Assembly: GCA_021292105.1 (NCBI GenBank)
Contig: CM037874.1
Span: 40,650,404-40,714,403 of the forward strand
Length of the DNA: 64,000 bases
Origin: Anadara kagoshimensis
Lineage: Eukaryota; Mollusca; Bivalvia; Arcoida; Arcidae
Direction: 5' to 3'
In this document: positions 20,129 through 32,539 of the stretch, piece after piece
Layout: every line of letters starts with the position of its first letter
Position numbering within the stretch: the stretch's first letter is position 1
Notes under the pieces: generated by a model
What the model was told of the DNA's origin: nothing
Database searches by the model: none
The model's input: only the letters and a program-made list of their open reading frames with translations
Position numbers and translations under genes: made by a program

Positions 20129-23100
20129 TTACACGTTAACAACAAATTGAACATAATCATCAAAACGTTTTGGAGGGTTAGTTACCCTTTGAGGATAGCG
20201 TCTTACAGTTGGATTGTTCGAATCCACTGAATTGCCAACTGTACACTGTTCACTAGTCTCACAGCTTGTAGTTTCAGGTTGTCTATCAGAAATACTTTGA
20301 CCAGATTTGATCTGGGTTGTTGATTCAGATGTGTTTGCTGAATCAGTTGCTTTCTTAATCCTTGGCGTTTCAACAACTGGTATACTTGAATCGTGAATTT
20401 GATCCACATGACGACGCCAAATGTTTCCTTGTGGAGTTTCAACATTGTACGATACAGGACCCGTTGAACATTTAATTGTTCCAGATACCCACTTACTTCC
20501 TCCTTCTCTGTAATCTCTTACCGAGACTGTTTGTTGTGGTTCAAAGCTACGATAATGAGAATGTTTTATCTCCTGCATTTGAGATTGTTTGTTTTCAACA
20601 CAACGTCGTAAGTTAGGTTTTAGCAAGTCAAGTCTAGAAGTAAGACTTCTTCCAATGAATAATTTTGCCGGTGTTTCATTAGTAGTCATATGTGGAGCAT
20701 TTCTGTATGCCATAAGAAAATTTGAAAGTTTCTTTTGAATCGAACCTCCATCGTGTTTACTTGACCGCATCGACAATTTGAAGGACTGAACAAACCTTTC
20801 TGCTAAACCGTTAGTACTTGGATGGTACGGAGCAGATGTGGTATGTTTTATACCATTATCTCTCATAAAATTCTTAAATTCTGTAGAAACAAATTGCGGA
20901 CCATTGTCACTTACAATTTGCGATGGAATTCCGTTTCGCGAAAATATACAACGCAAAACATCAATTGTCTTCTCGGCCGTCGTTGAAGACATCTGAACTA
21001 CTTCCGGCCACTTTGAGAAAGAGTCTACTGCCACGAAAAACATGGATCCCAAAAATGGACCAGCGAAATCGATGTGAACTCTATCCCACGGTCGAGACGG
21101 ATACACCCACGGGTGTAACGGTGCGCCTTGCGGAGCGTTTCTGTTTTCTTGACATCCACTACAACGTTTTGAAAGATATTCTATCTCTTTATCAATACCT
21201 GGCCACCAGACATAACTACGAGCTAGACCTTTCATTTTCACAACTCCGATATGACCTTCATGTATTTGATCAAGTACCCGTTTTCGCAAACGCGGGGGAA
21301 CAATTACACGCAATCCCCAAAATAAACATCCTTGATTGACAGTGATCTCATTCCTCCGATTATAGTAAGGATTGAGTTCCGGATCACGTGGTTTGTTTTC
21401 ATTCCAACCATTCATGACTGAATCATAAACATATGCCAAAAGTGGATTGCGACTCGTTTCACGCTGAATTTGTTTGTGCGTCACGGGTAGGGTCTCTACC
21501 TGATTCAGATGAAAAACAGTCATTTCGATCTCGTCTGGATCGTCTATCGGTTGCTCGATTTCGAGAGGTAATCGCGATAAACTATCAGCGTTTCCGTGTT
21601 TTTTGGTACTTTTGTACTCGACCTCGTAATCAAAACCAGCCAGAAACAAAGCATATCTTTGCAATCTTGCTGCGGCTGTTACGGAAATACCCTTCTTTGG
21701 ATGAAGGATAGACACTAAGGGTTGATGATCAGTTAAGAGCGTGAAATGACGACCAAAAATGTACATGTGAAAACGCTTAACACCCCATATTAAGGCAAGG
21801 GCCTCTTTATCAATCTGAGAGTAGTTCCTTTCGGCTTTCGAAAGCGAACGAGAAGCGTAAGATATCGGTCGTTCCGACCCATCTGGCATAATATGTGACA
21901 AAACCGCTCCGAGTCCATATTGTGATGCGTCACACGCTAACTTTACAGCTAAAGTAGGGTCGTAATGAGTTAAAACTTTGTCGGATGTTACTAAGTGTTT
22001 AACCTCTGTATAAGATGCTTCACATTCATCGCTCCAATTCCACTCAGTTTCTTTATCGAGTAATCTGTGAAGTGGATATAACACGGTCGCTAAATCGGTA
22101 AAAATTTAGCATAGTAATTTACTAATCCAAGAAAAGAACGTAGCTGAGACACGTTAGTTGGGTGCGGTGCATTAATGACGGCTTCGATCTTTTTCTGGGT
22201 CTTGTGCAGACCATTTGCATCGATCTCATGACCACAAAAGCCTATTCTTTCCTTGAAAAATTCACATTTATCGAGTCGCGCCCGAAGACCGTACTCGTCT
22301 AAGCGTTTTAAAACCGCTTTCAAATTGTCCAAGTGTTCTCTATCTGAACGTCCAGTGATTATCATGTCATCTATCAGACAACTAACGCCAGGCAAACCCT
22401 GTAATATCGTATCCATTGTACGTTGCCATATTGCTGGCGCGGATGCTATTCCGTATACTAGTCTGTTAAAGCGATACAGACCTTTCTCTGTATTAATAGC
22501 CAGGATCGGTCTCGAATTTTCCTCAACCTCCATTTGCAAGTAGGCGTGTCTTAAATCTAGTTTGGTAAAACGCTGTCCACCGGATAACGCTGCAAAAATG
22601 TCTTCCACACGGGGAAGAGGATATTGATCAATATCAAGGACCGGATTAACAGTAACCTTGAAGTCACCACACAGGCGAACAGAACCGTCACGTTTGATAA
22701 CCGGTACAATCGGTGTTGCCCAGTCACTATGAGTAACTTTGGTCAAGATTCCGTCATGAACTAACGCATCGATTTCTGCCTCTACCTTTGGTTTTATCGC
22801 ATACGGAACGGTTCGCGGTTTGCAAAATTTGGGAGAAGCCTCGGGTTTCAGACTCAACTTTGCCTTAATACCTTTTAACATTCCAGTGTCATTATTAAAC
22901 ACAACCTTGTAATGATCTAAAATGTCATTAAGTTCAGATTTTACACTGTCTGTCATACATGAAATTGCCTTAATTGAGGGCCAGTTTAAATTTATATTAT
23001 TAAGCCAATCCCTTCCAAATAAGGTTGGTGGGTTACACTTTGCACTGGGTAACACATAAAGATCCAACTGTTTAGTTTGGTTGTTATATTCAACGTTCAC

Positions 23101-23313
23101 TTTTGCCACACCCAAAGGTTTCATAATTTCACCACTATATGTTTTCAAAATAACGTCAGTTTTCAAGAGTTTATTTATTTTATTTGGAAATTTGAGTTCA
23201 AAATTCTTTTCTGTTATTACTGACACTGCAGATCCTGTGTCGAGTTCCATATCTAATTTTACACCATTGACTGTGGGCGAAATCATAATGACATCTGTTT
23301 TAGAATCCTTCAT
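20129..23313 (-). mobile_element. pol region: protease, reverse transcriptase, RNase H, integrase
   Basis: A retroviral-type aspartic protease motif (LDTGSAVSVI) comes first, then reverse transcriptase with LCGDFKVTVN and an active-site LIDDMI. RNase H follows (CDASQYGLGAVL, LTDHQPL). Integrase has an HHCC zinc domain (CSGCQ) and a catalytic core with HIDFAGPF, SDNGPQF and HPSTNGLAERF. A charged C-terminal tail with RRYPQRVTNPPKRFDDY is typical of K02A2.6-like elements. Treated as a recent fossil copy; breaks are few. Confidence 0.9.
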
Positions 23314-24104
23314 AGAGTTAATTTTTAAACTTGCAACTAGATTCTTGCTTTCAAGTTGGTTAACTTGACCACCTGTGCTACGACATGCCTTTTTAATGTG
23401 ACCCTTTTTCTTGCACTTATAGCAGGTTTCATTTTTAAACTTGCAGTCACCTGGATCATGCTTACCTAAGCATCTAAAACACTTGTTATTGCTATGACTT
23501 GTTCTAGTCCTTCCTGTTGGTCGTTCATGTCTTGTCTTGGGATTTTTAAAAACTTTATTAATGGATGGAAATCCCTGTGTTGTGCCCCTATTTCTGAAGC
23601 ATCCTTTGCTGCGGTTTCCATAGAGAGTGCTATGCCAGTGGCATTTTCATATGTCAGTTCAGCTTTTGACAACAGTTCTCTTTGTATCTGTTCATGTCTA
23701 AGACCACAAACAAGACGGTCTCTTAAAGTATCATTTAAGTCTTTAAATTCACAGTTTTGAGCCAATTTTTGAATTTCAGCTAGGTACTCCCTGACACTTT
23801 CACCTTCCCGCTGATCACGCTTATGGAACCGAAAACGTTCAGCAATAATGAGAGGTTTGGGGTCGAAATGATCCTTAAGTTTTTTTAACAAGTCTGCTAA
23901 AGTTACCTCAGCTGGTTTCTTTGGGGCAGTTAATCCCCTGAGAACTGAATACGTGTTCCCGCCAATAAGACTAAGTAATGCTGGAACTTTCTTCTCGTCT
24001 TTAATTTCATTACAAATGAAATACTGGTCCAATCTTTCACTGTAACAGTCCCACGATTCTCTATTAGGGTCAAAAATTTCTAATTTACCAATGTTAATTG
24101 CCAT
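23314..24104 (-). mobile_element. gag region of the LTR element
   Basis: Starts MAINIGKLEIFD and continues with a Retrotrans_gag-type region (AERFRFHKRDQREGESVREY, LRDRLVCGLRHEQIQ). A cysteine/histidine zinc-knuckle stretch follows near 23380-23490. Position and order relative to pol are normal for the family. Confidence 0.85.
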
Positions 24105-24291
24105 CGTAGATGTCGCAAACTGTATACACTATGCAGTATACCAGGGTGATCGTCTGACCAACCACGTGGTGTTTTACACGGACACAATTTACAAAGTCAA
24201 TCTACAGAAAAACAAGATCAATTAACAACTAAACCTGTGGTGATGTGTTCCAAATCTATACTAGAAAATCTGGCCCCATCCTCGTCGCCAA

Positions 24292-24470
24292 TGTTGTATA
24301 TTTCGTTGACTTAATTAATAAATAAGACTGGACCATCACGTATATGAAGTAACCTTTTCTTTAATCAGAACGGAACAACCCTCAATACAATAAAAGTACA
24401 AACCGGATAGCACGCGGACCATCTGATGAATCCGGACAATCATTATCGTAATGTCAATAAAAACACAACA
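24292..24470 (-). repeat. 5' LTR of the Ty3/gypsy-type element
   Basis: 179 bp, no difference seen from the other LTR. Identity of both LTRs indicates a young copy. Confidence 0.93.
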
Positions 24471-26880
24471 ATACAGAAAGGGACTTCATTAGGTGTTAAG
24501 TTATCTCGACGCCTACTGAAGTCTACCCTGTAGTAATAAATAGAAAGGAACTTCATTAGGTGTTAAGTTATCTCGATGCCTAATGAAGTCCATCTTGTAG
24601 TAATAAATTGAAAGGAACTTCATTAGGTGTTAAGTTATCTCGACGCCTACTGAAGTCTACCCTGTAGTAATACATAGAAAGGAACTTCATTAGGTTTTAA
24701 GTTACCTCTACGCCTACTGAAGTCTATCCTGTAGTAATAAATAGAAAGGAACTTCATTAGGTTTTAAGTTACCTCGATGCCTAATGAAGCCTATCGTGTA
24801 GCAAGACTTAAAAAGGGACTTCATTAGGTGTTAAATTACCTCGACTCCTAATGAAGCCTATCGTGTAGCAAGACATAGAAAGGGACTTCATTAGGTGTTA
24901 AATTACCTCGACTCCTAATGAAGCCTATCGTGTAGCAAGACATAGAAAGGGACTTCATTAGGTGTTAAATTACCTCGACGCCTAATGAAGCCTATCGTGT
25001 AGCAAGACATAGAAAGGGACTTCATTATGTGTTAAGTTACCTCGATGCCTAATGAAGCCTATCGTGTAGCAAGACATAGAAAGGGACTTCATTAGGTGTT
25101 AAGTTACCTCGATGCCTAATGAAGCCTATCGTGTAGCAAGACATAGAAAGGGACTTCATTAGGTGTTAAATTACCTCGACTCCTAATGAAGCCTATCGTG
25201 TAGCAAGACATAGAAAGGGACTTCATTAGGTGTTAAATTACCTCGACGCCTAATGAAGCCTATCGTGTAGCAAGACATAGAAAGGGACTTCATTATGTGT
25301 TAAGTTACTTCGACGCCTAATGAAGCCTATCGTGTAGCAAGACATAGAAAGGGACTTCATTATGTGTTAAGTTACCTCGATGCCTAATGAAGCCTATCGT
25401 GTAGCAAGACATAGAAAGGGACTTCATTATGTGTTAAGTTACTTCGACGCCTAATGAAGCCTATCGTGTAGCAAGACATAGAAAGGACTTCAGTAGGCGT
25501 TAAATTACCTCGACTCCTAATGAAGCCTATCGTGTAGCAAGACATAGAAAGGGACTTCATTATGTGTTAAGTTACTTCGACGCCTAATGAAGCCTATCGT
25601 GTAGCAAGACATAGAAAGGGACTTCATTATGTGTTAAGTTACTTCGACGCCTAATGAAGCCTATCGTGTAGCAAGACATAGAAAGGGACTTCATTAGGTG
25701 TTAAATTACCTCGACGCCTAATGAAGCCTATCGTGTAGCAAGACATAGAAAGGGACTTCATTAGGTGTTAAATTACTTCGACGCCTAATGAAGCCTATCG
25801 TGTAGCAAGACATAGAAAGGGACTTCATTATGTGTTAAGTTACTTCGACGCCTAATGAAGCCTATCGTGTAGCAAGACATAGAAAGGGACTTCAGTAGGC
25901 GTTAAATTACCTCGACGCCTAATGAAGCCTATCGTGTAGCAAGACATAGAAAGGGACTTCATTAGGTGTTAAATTACCTCGATGCCTAATGAAGCCTATC
26001 GTGTAGCAAGACATAGAAAGGGACTTCATTAGGTGTTAAATTAGCTCGACGCCTAATGAAGCCTATCGTGTAGCAAGACATAGAAAGGGACTTCATTAGG
26101 CGTTAAATTACCTCGATGCCTAATGAAGTCTATCGTGTAGCAAGACATAGAAAGGGACTTCATTAGGTGTTAAGTTACCTCGATGCCTAATGAAGCCTAT
26201 CGTGTAGCAAGACATAGAAAGGGACTTCATTAGGTGTTAAATTACCTCGATGCCTAATGAAGCCTATTGTGTAGTAATACATAGAAAGGGACTTCATTAG
26301 GCGTTAAATTACCTCGATGCCTAATGAAGTCTATCGTGTAGCAAGACATAGAAAGGGACTTCATTAGGTTTTAAATTACCTCGACTCCTAATGAAGCCTA
26401 TCGTGTAGCAAGACATAGAAAGGGACTTCATTAGGTGTTAAATTACCTCGACGCCTAATGAAGCCTATCGTGTAGCAAGACATAGAAAGGGACTTCATTA
26501 TGTGTTAAGTTACCTCGATGCCTAATGAAGCCTATGGTGTAGCAAGACATAGAAAGGGACTTCATTAGGTTTTAAGTTACCTCAACGCCTAATGAAGCCT
26601 ATCGTGTAGCAAGACATAGAAAGGGACTTCATTATGTGTTAAGTTACTTCGACGCCTAATGAAGCCTATCGTGTAGCAAGACATAGAAAGGGACTTCATT
26701 AGGCGTTAAATTACCTCGATGCCTAATGAAGCCTATTGTGTAGTAATACATAGAAAGGGACTTCATTAGGCGTTAAATTACCTCGATGCCTAATGAAGTC
26801 TATCGTGTAGTAATACATAGAAAGGGACTTCATTAGGTGTTAAATTACCTTGACACCTAATGAAATCCACCTTCCAGTAA
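24471..26880. repeat. 67-bp palindromic satellite array, about 36 monomers
   Basis: A monomer such as GGGACTTCATTAGGCGTTA / AATTACCTCGACGCC / TAATGAAGCCTATCGTG / TAGCAAGACATAGAAA repeats every 67 bp. Each monomer is an imperfect palindrome: ACTTCATTAGGCGT pairs with ACGCCTAATGAAG(T/C) around a ~12-bp AT-rich centre. Central monomers are nearly identical while those at both ends (24476-24780 and after 26700) differ more. No protein is encoded; the length and symmetry permit cruciform extrusion. Confidence 0.95.
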
Positions 26881-27742
26881 GATATGATACTTCTATTACT
26901 ATTACTACTACTAACAAAATAGTTTTGTGTAATGTTTAGATAACATTTAAAAACATTTAAACATAGATACAAATAATGCTAAATGCCAGCCACTTGGGCT
27001 TACGAGACACTGAGACAACTTAATTGCAAACTTGAAACTGATAAGACTTTAAAATGTTTATATCAATGATTTTCGACTTTTAAAGTATTTTAAAGCAATT
27101 TACATAAAGTTCGCTGTAATTTTTTTATGATAAAAATAAACTTATCTGTTGCAGAAAAAGTTAGAAATAGAATTAAAAACAGAGACAGGCTGTTTCCTCG
27201 AAGCTTAATGAAATACACCACATGAGAAAGTGAGCAGAGGAGTTTGAAAAAAAATCACATTTAATTTCATATTTATAATGGATTCTAAGAAACTTGGTTG
27301 AGCAGTGTATTGGAGAAGAAAGATGAAAACAAGAATAAAAAGAGCAATAGTAATAATTAGTTAGGATACCTTAACACTTATATGGGCATACAAGTAAGAT
27401 TAAAATATAGTAGAATGCAAAACAATAGCAGGATTTTGTCAATACCATTTACATGTGTAACTTGACATTTGGAAATGAATGTCACTGGTCCTTCGGAAGA
27501 GGCTTTATAAACCGATGCGCCATGTCAAGGCAAACGTGGGGCATTAAAGACTCTCCTTGTAAGTATACATTGCCCGGTCCTGAGCACACTGCAAATGTAA
27601 AAAACTTCTGCCACTTCATCTAAAGCTGATGACGTCTCGATATAAGTGAAAACTTAAAACTCCAATTAATCAATCAATTTACATCTGTAAAGTTCTTATA
27701 TTACAATTATTTAAAAGATAGTACTTGATCGGTACTTTCCCC
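26881..27742. other. Unassigned AT-rich region with a SINE-like fragment
   Basis: No coding frame recognised. The only structured part is the SINE-like fragment at about 27480-27690. Confidence 0.4.
27480..27690 (+). mobile_element. Probable mollusc SINE/LINE 3' fragment
   Basis: GGAAGAGGCTTTATAAACCG, then GGCATTAAAGACTCTCC, GATGACGTCTCGATATAAGT and an AATCAATCAAT tail follow the order of a tail I recall as common in bivalve and gastropod SINE/LINE copies (…ATGAGTGAAA…AATCAATCAATC). Head and target duplications not found. Confidence 0.45.
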
Positions 27743-28271
27743 AAACCAGAGGCTCAGTGTGGTTGAGCCTGTATCGCTCACCTGACTAAAATGCTTTTAA
27801 AGCAAATTTGTATATATGCTTTTCCCATAGGGTCCAATGTGAAACAATGTTCTCCGCTGGCAGCCATGTTTTATGGCAGATCAGAAAAATTTTGGCAATC
27901 TATGTAAAGGACCTTCTATACATCATTCCTGTAAAGTTTGGTTCAATTTGCTTCAGTCATTTCTGAGGACATCGTCAAAAATGCGTTTTTCCCATAGGGT
28001 CCAATGTTAAACTATCTTTTGTGCTGGCAGCTATGTTTTTTTTGGCAGATCAGAAAAATGTTGGCAATCTATGTAAAGGACCTTCTATACATCATTCCTG
28101 TAAAGTTTGGTTCAATTTGCTTCATTAGCTTCAGAGGAGATAGCATATATATGCTTTTCCCATAGGGTCCAATGTAAAACTATGGTCTCCACTGGCAGCC
28201 ATGTTTTTTGGCAGATCAGAAAATTTTGTCAATCTATGTAAAGGACCTTCTATACATCATTCCTGTGAAGT
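27743..28271 (+). mobile_element. HINE variant 5' end with ~165-bp monomers (left part of a chimeric element)
   Basis: Starts CCAGAGGCTCAGTGTGG with a GGCTCA...TGAGCC hairpin and CGCTCACCTGA, the same subterminal block as the main family. About three monomers of ~165 bp with CCCATAGGGTCCAATGT and GGCAGATCAGAAAA follow. It is cut near 28271 by another repeat (28272-29432); a piece of the same monomer resumes at 29433. Confidence 0.7.
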
Positions 28272-29432
28272 TGTGCGTTGATCTATGCATATAGTCCGAC
28301 GGATGGGGTTTTTTTTGGAAAAAGAAACAAATTTTATGTACCAAACCATGTATTGCTGAATTAAATGGTAGAAAAAATTAATTCCATAAATATATGGAAA
28401 AGACAATCGGTAATTAAAATTTAAAAAAGTTGTACCCGATCGTTTTGTCATTTCGGATAGAGAGAAAGTAGAGTTTTGCAGATCCTACCGTCGCTATGAG
28501 GGGGTACATTCTAGCGGTTGTATGCATAACTGGATCATTTAGTTGTTTTACCAGTTCCGAATTTTTACTACCGAATAATCTAAAATTTCAATCCCGTTCA
28601 ATTAAAGGAATCGCAAAATAACTTTCTCAATTTGCTGTTTCTTCAACCACTTCCTAAATGTACGACAGATTGTTGGTGACCTAGTTTAACGATGTAAACA
28701 AATCGTGATCACGGAAATGCTTTTTTCAAGAAAACATACTACCACGTGTTTTTGAGGACAGGTGTCGATATTTTGGAATCAGTAAACATTTGTATTATTA
28801 CACCACATAAATTTTATTCCCTCTGCTTGTGGATGACGTCTGCAGCAGCGCTTATATGAAACCCTGTTCGGAACTGGTAAAACGACTGTATTTAAAATTT
28901 GCATACAACACTGTATGAATTATCTCCCTTTCACGAAAGTAAAATCTAATCGATAAACATTTTAAAATATGACACAATTGCCTCAACATTAAAATACGTT
29001 ATCATAACCTTCAAAATAAATTTAAATTTCCGTAGATTTCACGAAGAATTAATTAAACAACCTGCCGTTGCTGTTCATTTCTTAAAAAGTTATGATTTTA
29101 CATCGTAGGACGCAAACTTCTCGAACTACTTTTTATTGTAAACATGAGATCAGTTCGCCAAATTGCAGAAATTATTAGATGCATCCCGTCGCAATATTTT
29201 ACTAGATTCTGAAATGTATTCCGAAAATTTATTCCAAATGTGCATATGTAACCAAATGCATTACCCGTCTCAGAATACATATCTCACGTTAAAACAGATA
29301 TACTTCTTTCACGCTCATTTATCAGGCGCACTATTTCCAGGTGTACTCATATCTTATAATTTCATAGCAAAGAAGCTCGATATCTTGGAAGAAAGCGATG
29401 ACAAAGTACAGGTTCACTTTGTTCACGCTGTA
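28272..29432. repeat. Dispersed repeat R3, longest copy (~1.16 kb)
   Basis: Parts recur at 32195-32531 and 42016-42752, for example AAAGTTATGATTTTACATC, AGATGCATCCCGTCGCAATA-like, AATTTATTCCAAATGTGC and a CAAAGTACxxxTTCACT tail ending in TA(C/T)AAAAA. No conserved protein is recognised (the 133-residue frame at 29163-29564 runs into the neighbouring repeat). It interrupts a HINE, so it is probably mobile; class unknown. Confidence 0.7.
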
Positions 29433-30833
29433 CAAAAATGCGTTTTTCCCATAGGGTCCAATGTTAAACTATCTTTTATACATCAAAATGATTGTTGTAT
29501 CAATACCTACAACATTCTAATATACATGCCTATACAAAAAGTTTATAGTTTTCGAGATAATTAACCATTTCAGTATTGATTCGCATCTGTGAACTTGACC
29601 TTTGAACCCATGACCATTTTCTATACATCAAAATGATCGTCGTTTCAATACCTTAAACATACTAATATACATGCCTATACAAAAAGTTTATAGTTTTCGA
29701 GATAATTAACCATTTCGGTGTTGTTTCACATCTGTGACCTTGACCTTTGAACCCATGACCTTTTTCTATACATCAAAATGATCCTTGTATCATGACCTAC
29801 AACATTCTTATATACATGCCTATACAAAAAGTTTATAGTTTTCGAGATAATTAACCATTTCAGTTTTGTCTCGCATCTGTGACCTTGACCTTTGAACCCA
29901 TGATCTTTTTTTATACATCCAAATGATTGTTGTATCAATACCTACAACATTCTAATATACATGCCTATACAAAAAGTTTATAGTTTTTGAGATAATTAAC
30001 CATTTCGGTATTGTTTCGCATCTGTGACCTTGACCTTTGAACCCATGACCTCTTTCTATACATCAAAATGATCATTGTATCAATACCTACAACATTCTAA
30101 TATAAATGCATATACAAAAAGTTTATAGTTTTCGAGATAATTAACCATTTTGTATTGTTTCGCATCTGTGACCTTGACCTTTGAACCCATGACCTTTTTC
30201 TATACATCAAAATGATCGTTGTATCAATACCTACAACATTCTAATATATATGACTATAAAAAAAGTTTATAGTTTTCGAGATAATAATTATTATCAGAGG
30301 TAAAAAAAATTAGGTCACAACCTTCCCAATTGACCTTGACCTCATTTTGAAGATACTAACAAGAAGATGTCAAAACTGAAAACCCCATGTCATTATCTGG
30401 TCAAATAGTCAAGTTATAACAATTTGAAGCTATTTTACGATTTTTTTCAAAATTAAACACAAAAACGCGTAACCCATTTTTCGACCGAATTTCACGAAAT
30501 GAACAAACTACAGGCTTAGTCCCTAGAGAAGCCAAATATCACACCAGATTTTTTCTCCAATCAATACTTTCGGAGAAGAAGATTTTTTTAAATTTTTGCA
30601 CCCCTAGGTCACCTTGACCTAGTTATGGTAGCCATGGCAACGCCACGAACAAATCTGAATTGCTGACCCAGACATGCTTCTGACCAAGTCTCGTTGAAAT
30701 CTGCCAAGTACTTTCAGAGGAGAAGTCGAAAATGTGTGTTAATGACGCACGCACGCACACACGCACGCACGCACGCACATACACACGCTGCACCATACCA
30801 TAAGCTCACATGACCTTTGGTCAGGTGAGCTAA
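29433..30833 (+). mobile_element. HINE right part: 145-bp monomers and 3' end, fused to a fragment of the ~165-bp monomer
   Basis: 29433-29476 is ~165-bp-type monomer (CCCATAGGGTCCAATGTT). It is joined within a CTTTT tract to the 145-bp type (ATACATCAAAATGATTG). Several regular 145-bp units follow. The standard 3' flank has the 19-bp palindrome at 30604, an ACGC microsatellite (30746-30784), a TGACCTTTGGTCA hairpin and CTAA at 30830-30833. Confidence 0.8.
30604..30622. promoter_or_regulatory. 19-bp AGGTCAnnnTGACCT palindrome
   Basis: Same sequence and same element-relative position as the site at 11105. Confidence 0.55.
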
Positions 30834-31271
30834 AAATGATCATTGTATCAATACCAACAACATTCTAATATACATGCCTATACAAAAAGTTAACAGTTTT
30901 CAAGATAATTAACCATTTTGGTATACTTGTGCACCTGTGACCTTGACCTTAGAACCCATAACAATGATCTTTGTATCTTAGTGTCTTAAGTAAGCTTTAC
31001 ATGAAATATCTAATATCTTCTGTATGTTCAGAGATGGTTATTTTGAAAGCTTTTCACAGTATCTCCCCCTTTTGTGGAATCCCAAGGGGATGTTACTCAA
31101 TCATTTGTGCAAATCTGAAAGCCCTTCAGTTCAGCATGATAGTCAGTAAGTTTCGTGCAATTTGGCCCAGCAATTTTGAAAAAGAAGATTAAAAGGTTAA
31201 CACACGATGCAAGCCAGAGGATGTAGGAATGAACCATCCCAATAGCTCATCTGAGCTTTCAGCTGAGCTAA
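30834..31271 (+). mobile_element. HINE 3' fragment of a different subtype
   Basis: Starts directly at the previous element's end with a single monomer (ATGATCATTGTATCAATACC). It continues with a 3' domain like 2480-2780 (TTTGTGCAAATCTGAAA, TTTGGCCCAGCAATTTTG) and ends CTGAGCTTTCAGCTGAGCTAA (31251-31271). No 5' end found. Confidence 0.65.
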
Positions 31272-32194
31272 AATGAGTGTTTATTTCAGTGAAGTTAATA
31301 AAGTTATAAACAAACCTAATGTAGCATGTTCACATACAACTTTGCTAACTGATACCTGGTACAATTTAGGTTTAGGATCAACATAACACTGAAAGATAAA
31401 TATATAAAACTATGTAAGTTAAATTAAGTTACACTAGCTATACAGTAAACATGGTAAAAACAGTGAAATCCAACTGTCCTCAACAACAGACAAAAATTAA
31501 CCTAAAACATATTTCATTATTCACATGCAATTTATTTCTGTTTTGTTTATCAAACTGTCATCTGTTCTAAAATTGCACAGTATGGGAAGCAAATGACATA
31601 AAAGCAAAAAATAATCAATTATCAGTTTGTCAAACCAGGGATATTGAAGTCACATAATTGCTGATATATCAGGCTTGAATCGGAGAATCCCCCCACCCAC
31701 CAACAAAGGTGAACATCAGTGATTTCCATACAAGGTAAAATATGTTTTATGGAACACTGGTTGTTAAATAAGTGGAGTGGTTTGGCCATTTAATAGATCC
31801 AAAACCACAACAAAGAATTAAAGAATTAGGCTATAAATACACCTTATTTGCATATTTCATGAATATTACACAAACTAAAAATTTAACAGAAAAACCTATT
31901 ACATACAGTTTTATTTCCTATGTTTAAAATTCTTATGGCTGTAATGGTCAATTATCAGTTTTGCTATTTATAGTAACCTGGTAACATTGGCATCTTAGAT
32001 ACACTATGTTTTGCAAACTAAAACAGTTTACAGAAAAACCTGTTGAATACCCCGAGTTCTATTTTCTATGTTGAAATTTTGATGAAATCAGTACATAAAT
32101 AAGGCTGCAATGACCATTTATAGGTTTTTGCTATCTATAATAATGGTGACCATCTTGGATATGATATAACGCTGTTGAGCATTGTTAATTTGAA
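31272..32194. other. Unassigned AT-rich region
   Basis: No coding frame recognised. Near 32110-32160 a short GTGACCATCTTGGAT stretch resembles HINE 3' domains, so decayed repeat material is likely. Confidence 0.4.
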
Positions 32195-32531
32195 TTCATA
32201 AAAAGTTATGATTTTACATCTAGGACAAAAACTTCCCGGACTACTCTTTATTGTATTCTACGATATCAGTTTGCCAGACTGCACAAGTTATTGGATGCAT
32301 CCCACCGCAATATGTTATTAGATTCCAAAATATATTCCGAAAATTTATTCCAAATGTGCTTATGTAACCAAATGCATTACCGGTCTCAGAATACATATCT
32401 CATGATAAACAGATATATTCCTTTCCCATTCATATACAAGGCACACTATTTCCAATGCATAGTAAAGAAGCCTGATCTTGGCGAAAAGTGATAACAATGT
32501 ACACTTTGACTGTCATGAACACCGTATAAAA
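32195..32531. repeat. Dispersed repeat R3, partial copy
   Basis: Matches the right third of 28272-29432, from AAAAAGTTATGATTTTACAT to the CCGTATAAAAAC end. Confidence 0.75.
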
Positions 32532-32539
32532 ACTAGATA

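Larger units (their letters stand above)
19826..24470 (-). mobile_element. Ty3/gypsy-type LTR retrotransposon, Mag-like lineage, nearly whole
   Basis: It is 4645 bp with 179-bp LTRs (TGTTG...CAACA) that look identical, so insertion is recent. A 5-bp target duplication ATACA flanks it (19821-19825 and 24471-24475) inside the palindromic satellite. The coding strand is minus. Next to the 5' LTR is a primer-binding site starting TGGCGACGAGG (tRNA not identified), and a purine-rich tract precedes the 3' LTR. Parts in order are gag with a zinc-knuckle region, protease, reverse transcriptase, RNase H and integrase. It looks mostly whole, with roughly one to three interruptions across gag-pol; the gag/pol boundary may be the family's usual recoding. 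Motif style recalls K02A2.6-like/Mag elements, the lineage that contains bivalve Steamer; that placement is inferred. Confidence 0.92.

Noticed and set aside
20923-22543. Plus-strand frames opposite the LTR element's pol region
   Set aside because: Shadows of the minus-strand coding sequence with no recognisable family.
24471-26880. Regular 67-bp repeats resembling a CRISPR array
   Set aside because: The whole 67-bp unit is repeated without unique spacers, the context is eukaryotic and no cas genes exist.
29163-29564. 133-residue plus-strand frame
   Set aside because: It spans the border of repeat R3 and two HINE monomer types, so it cannot be an inherited gene.
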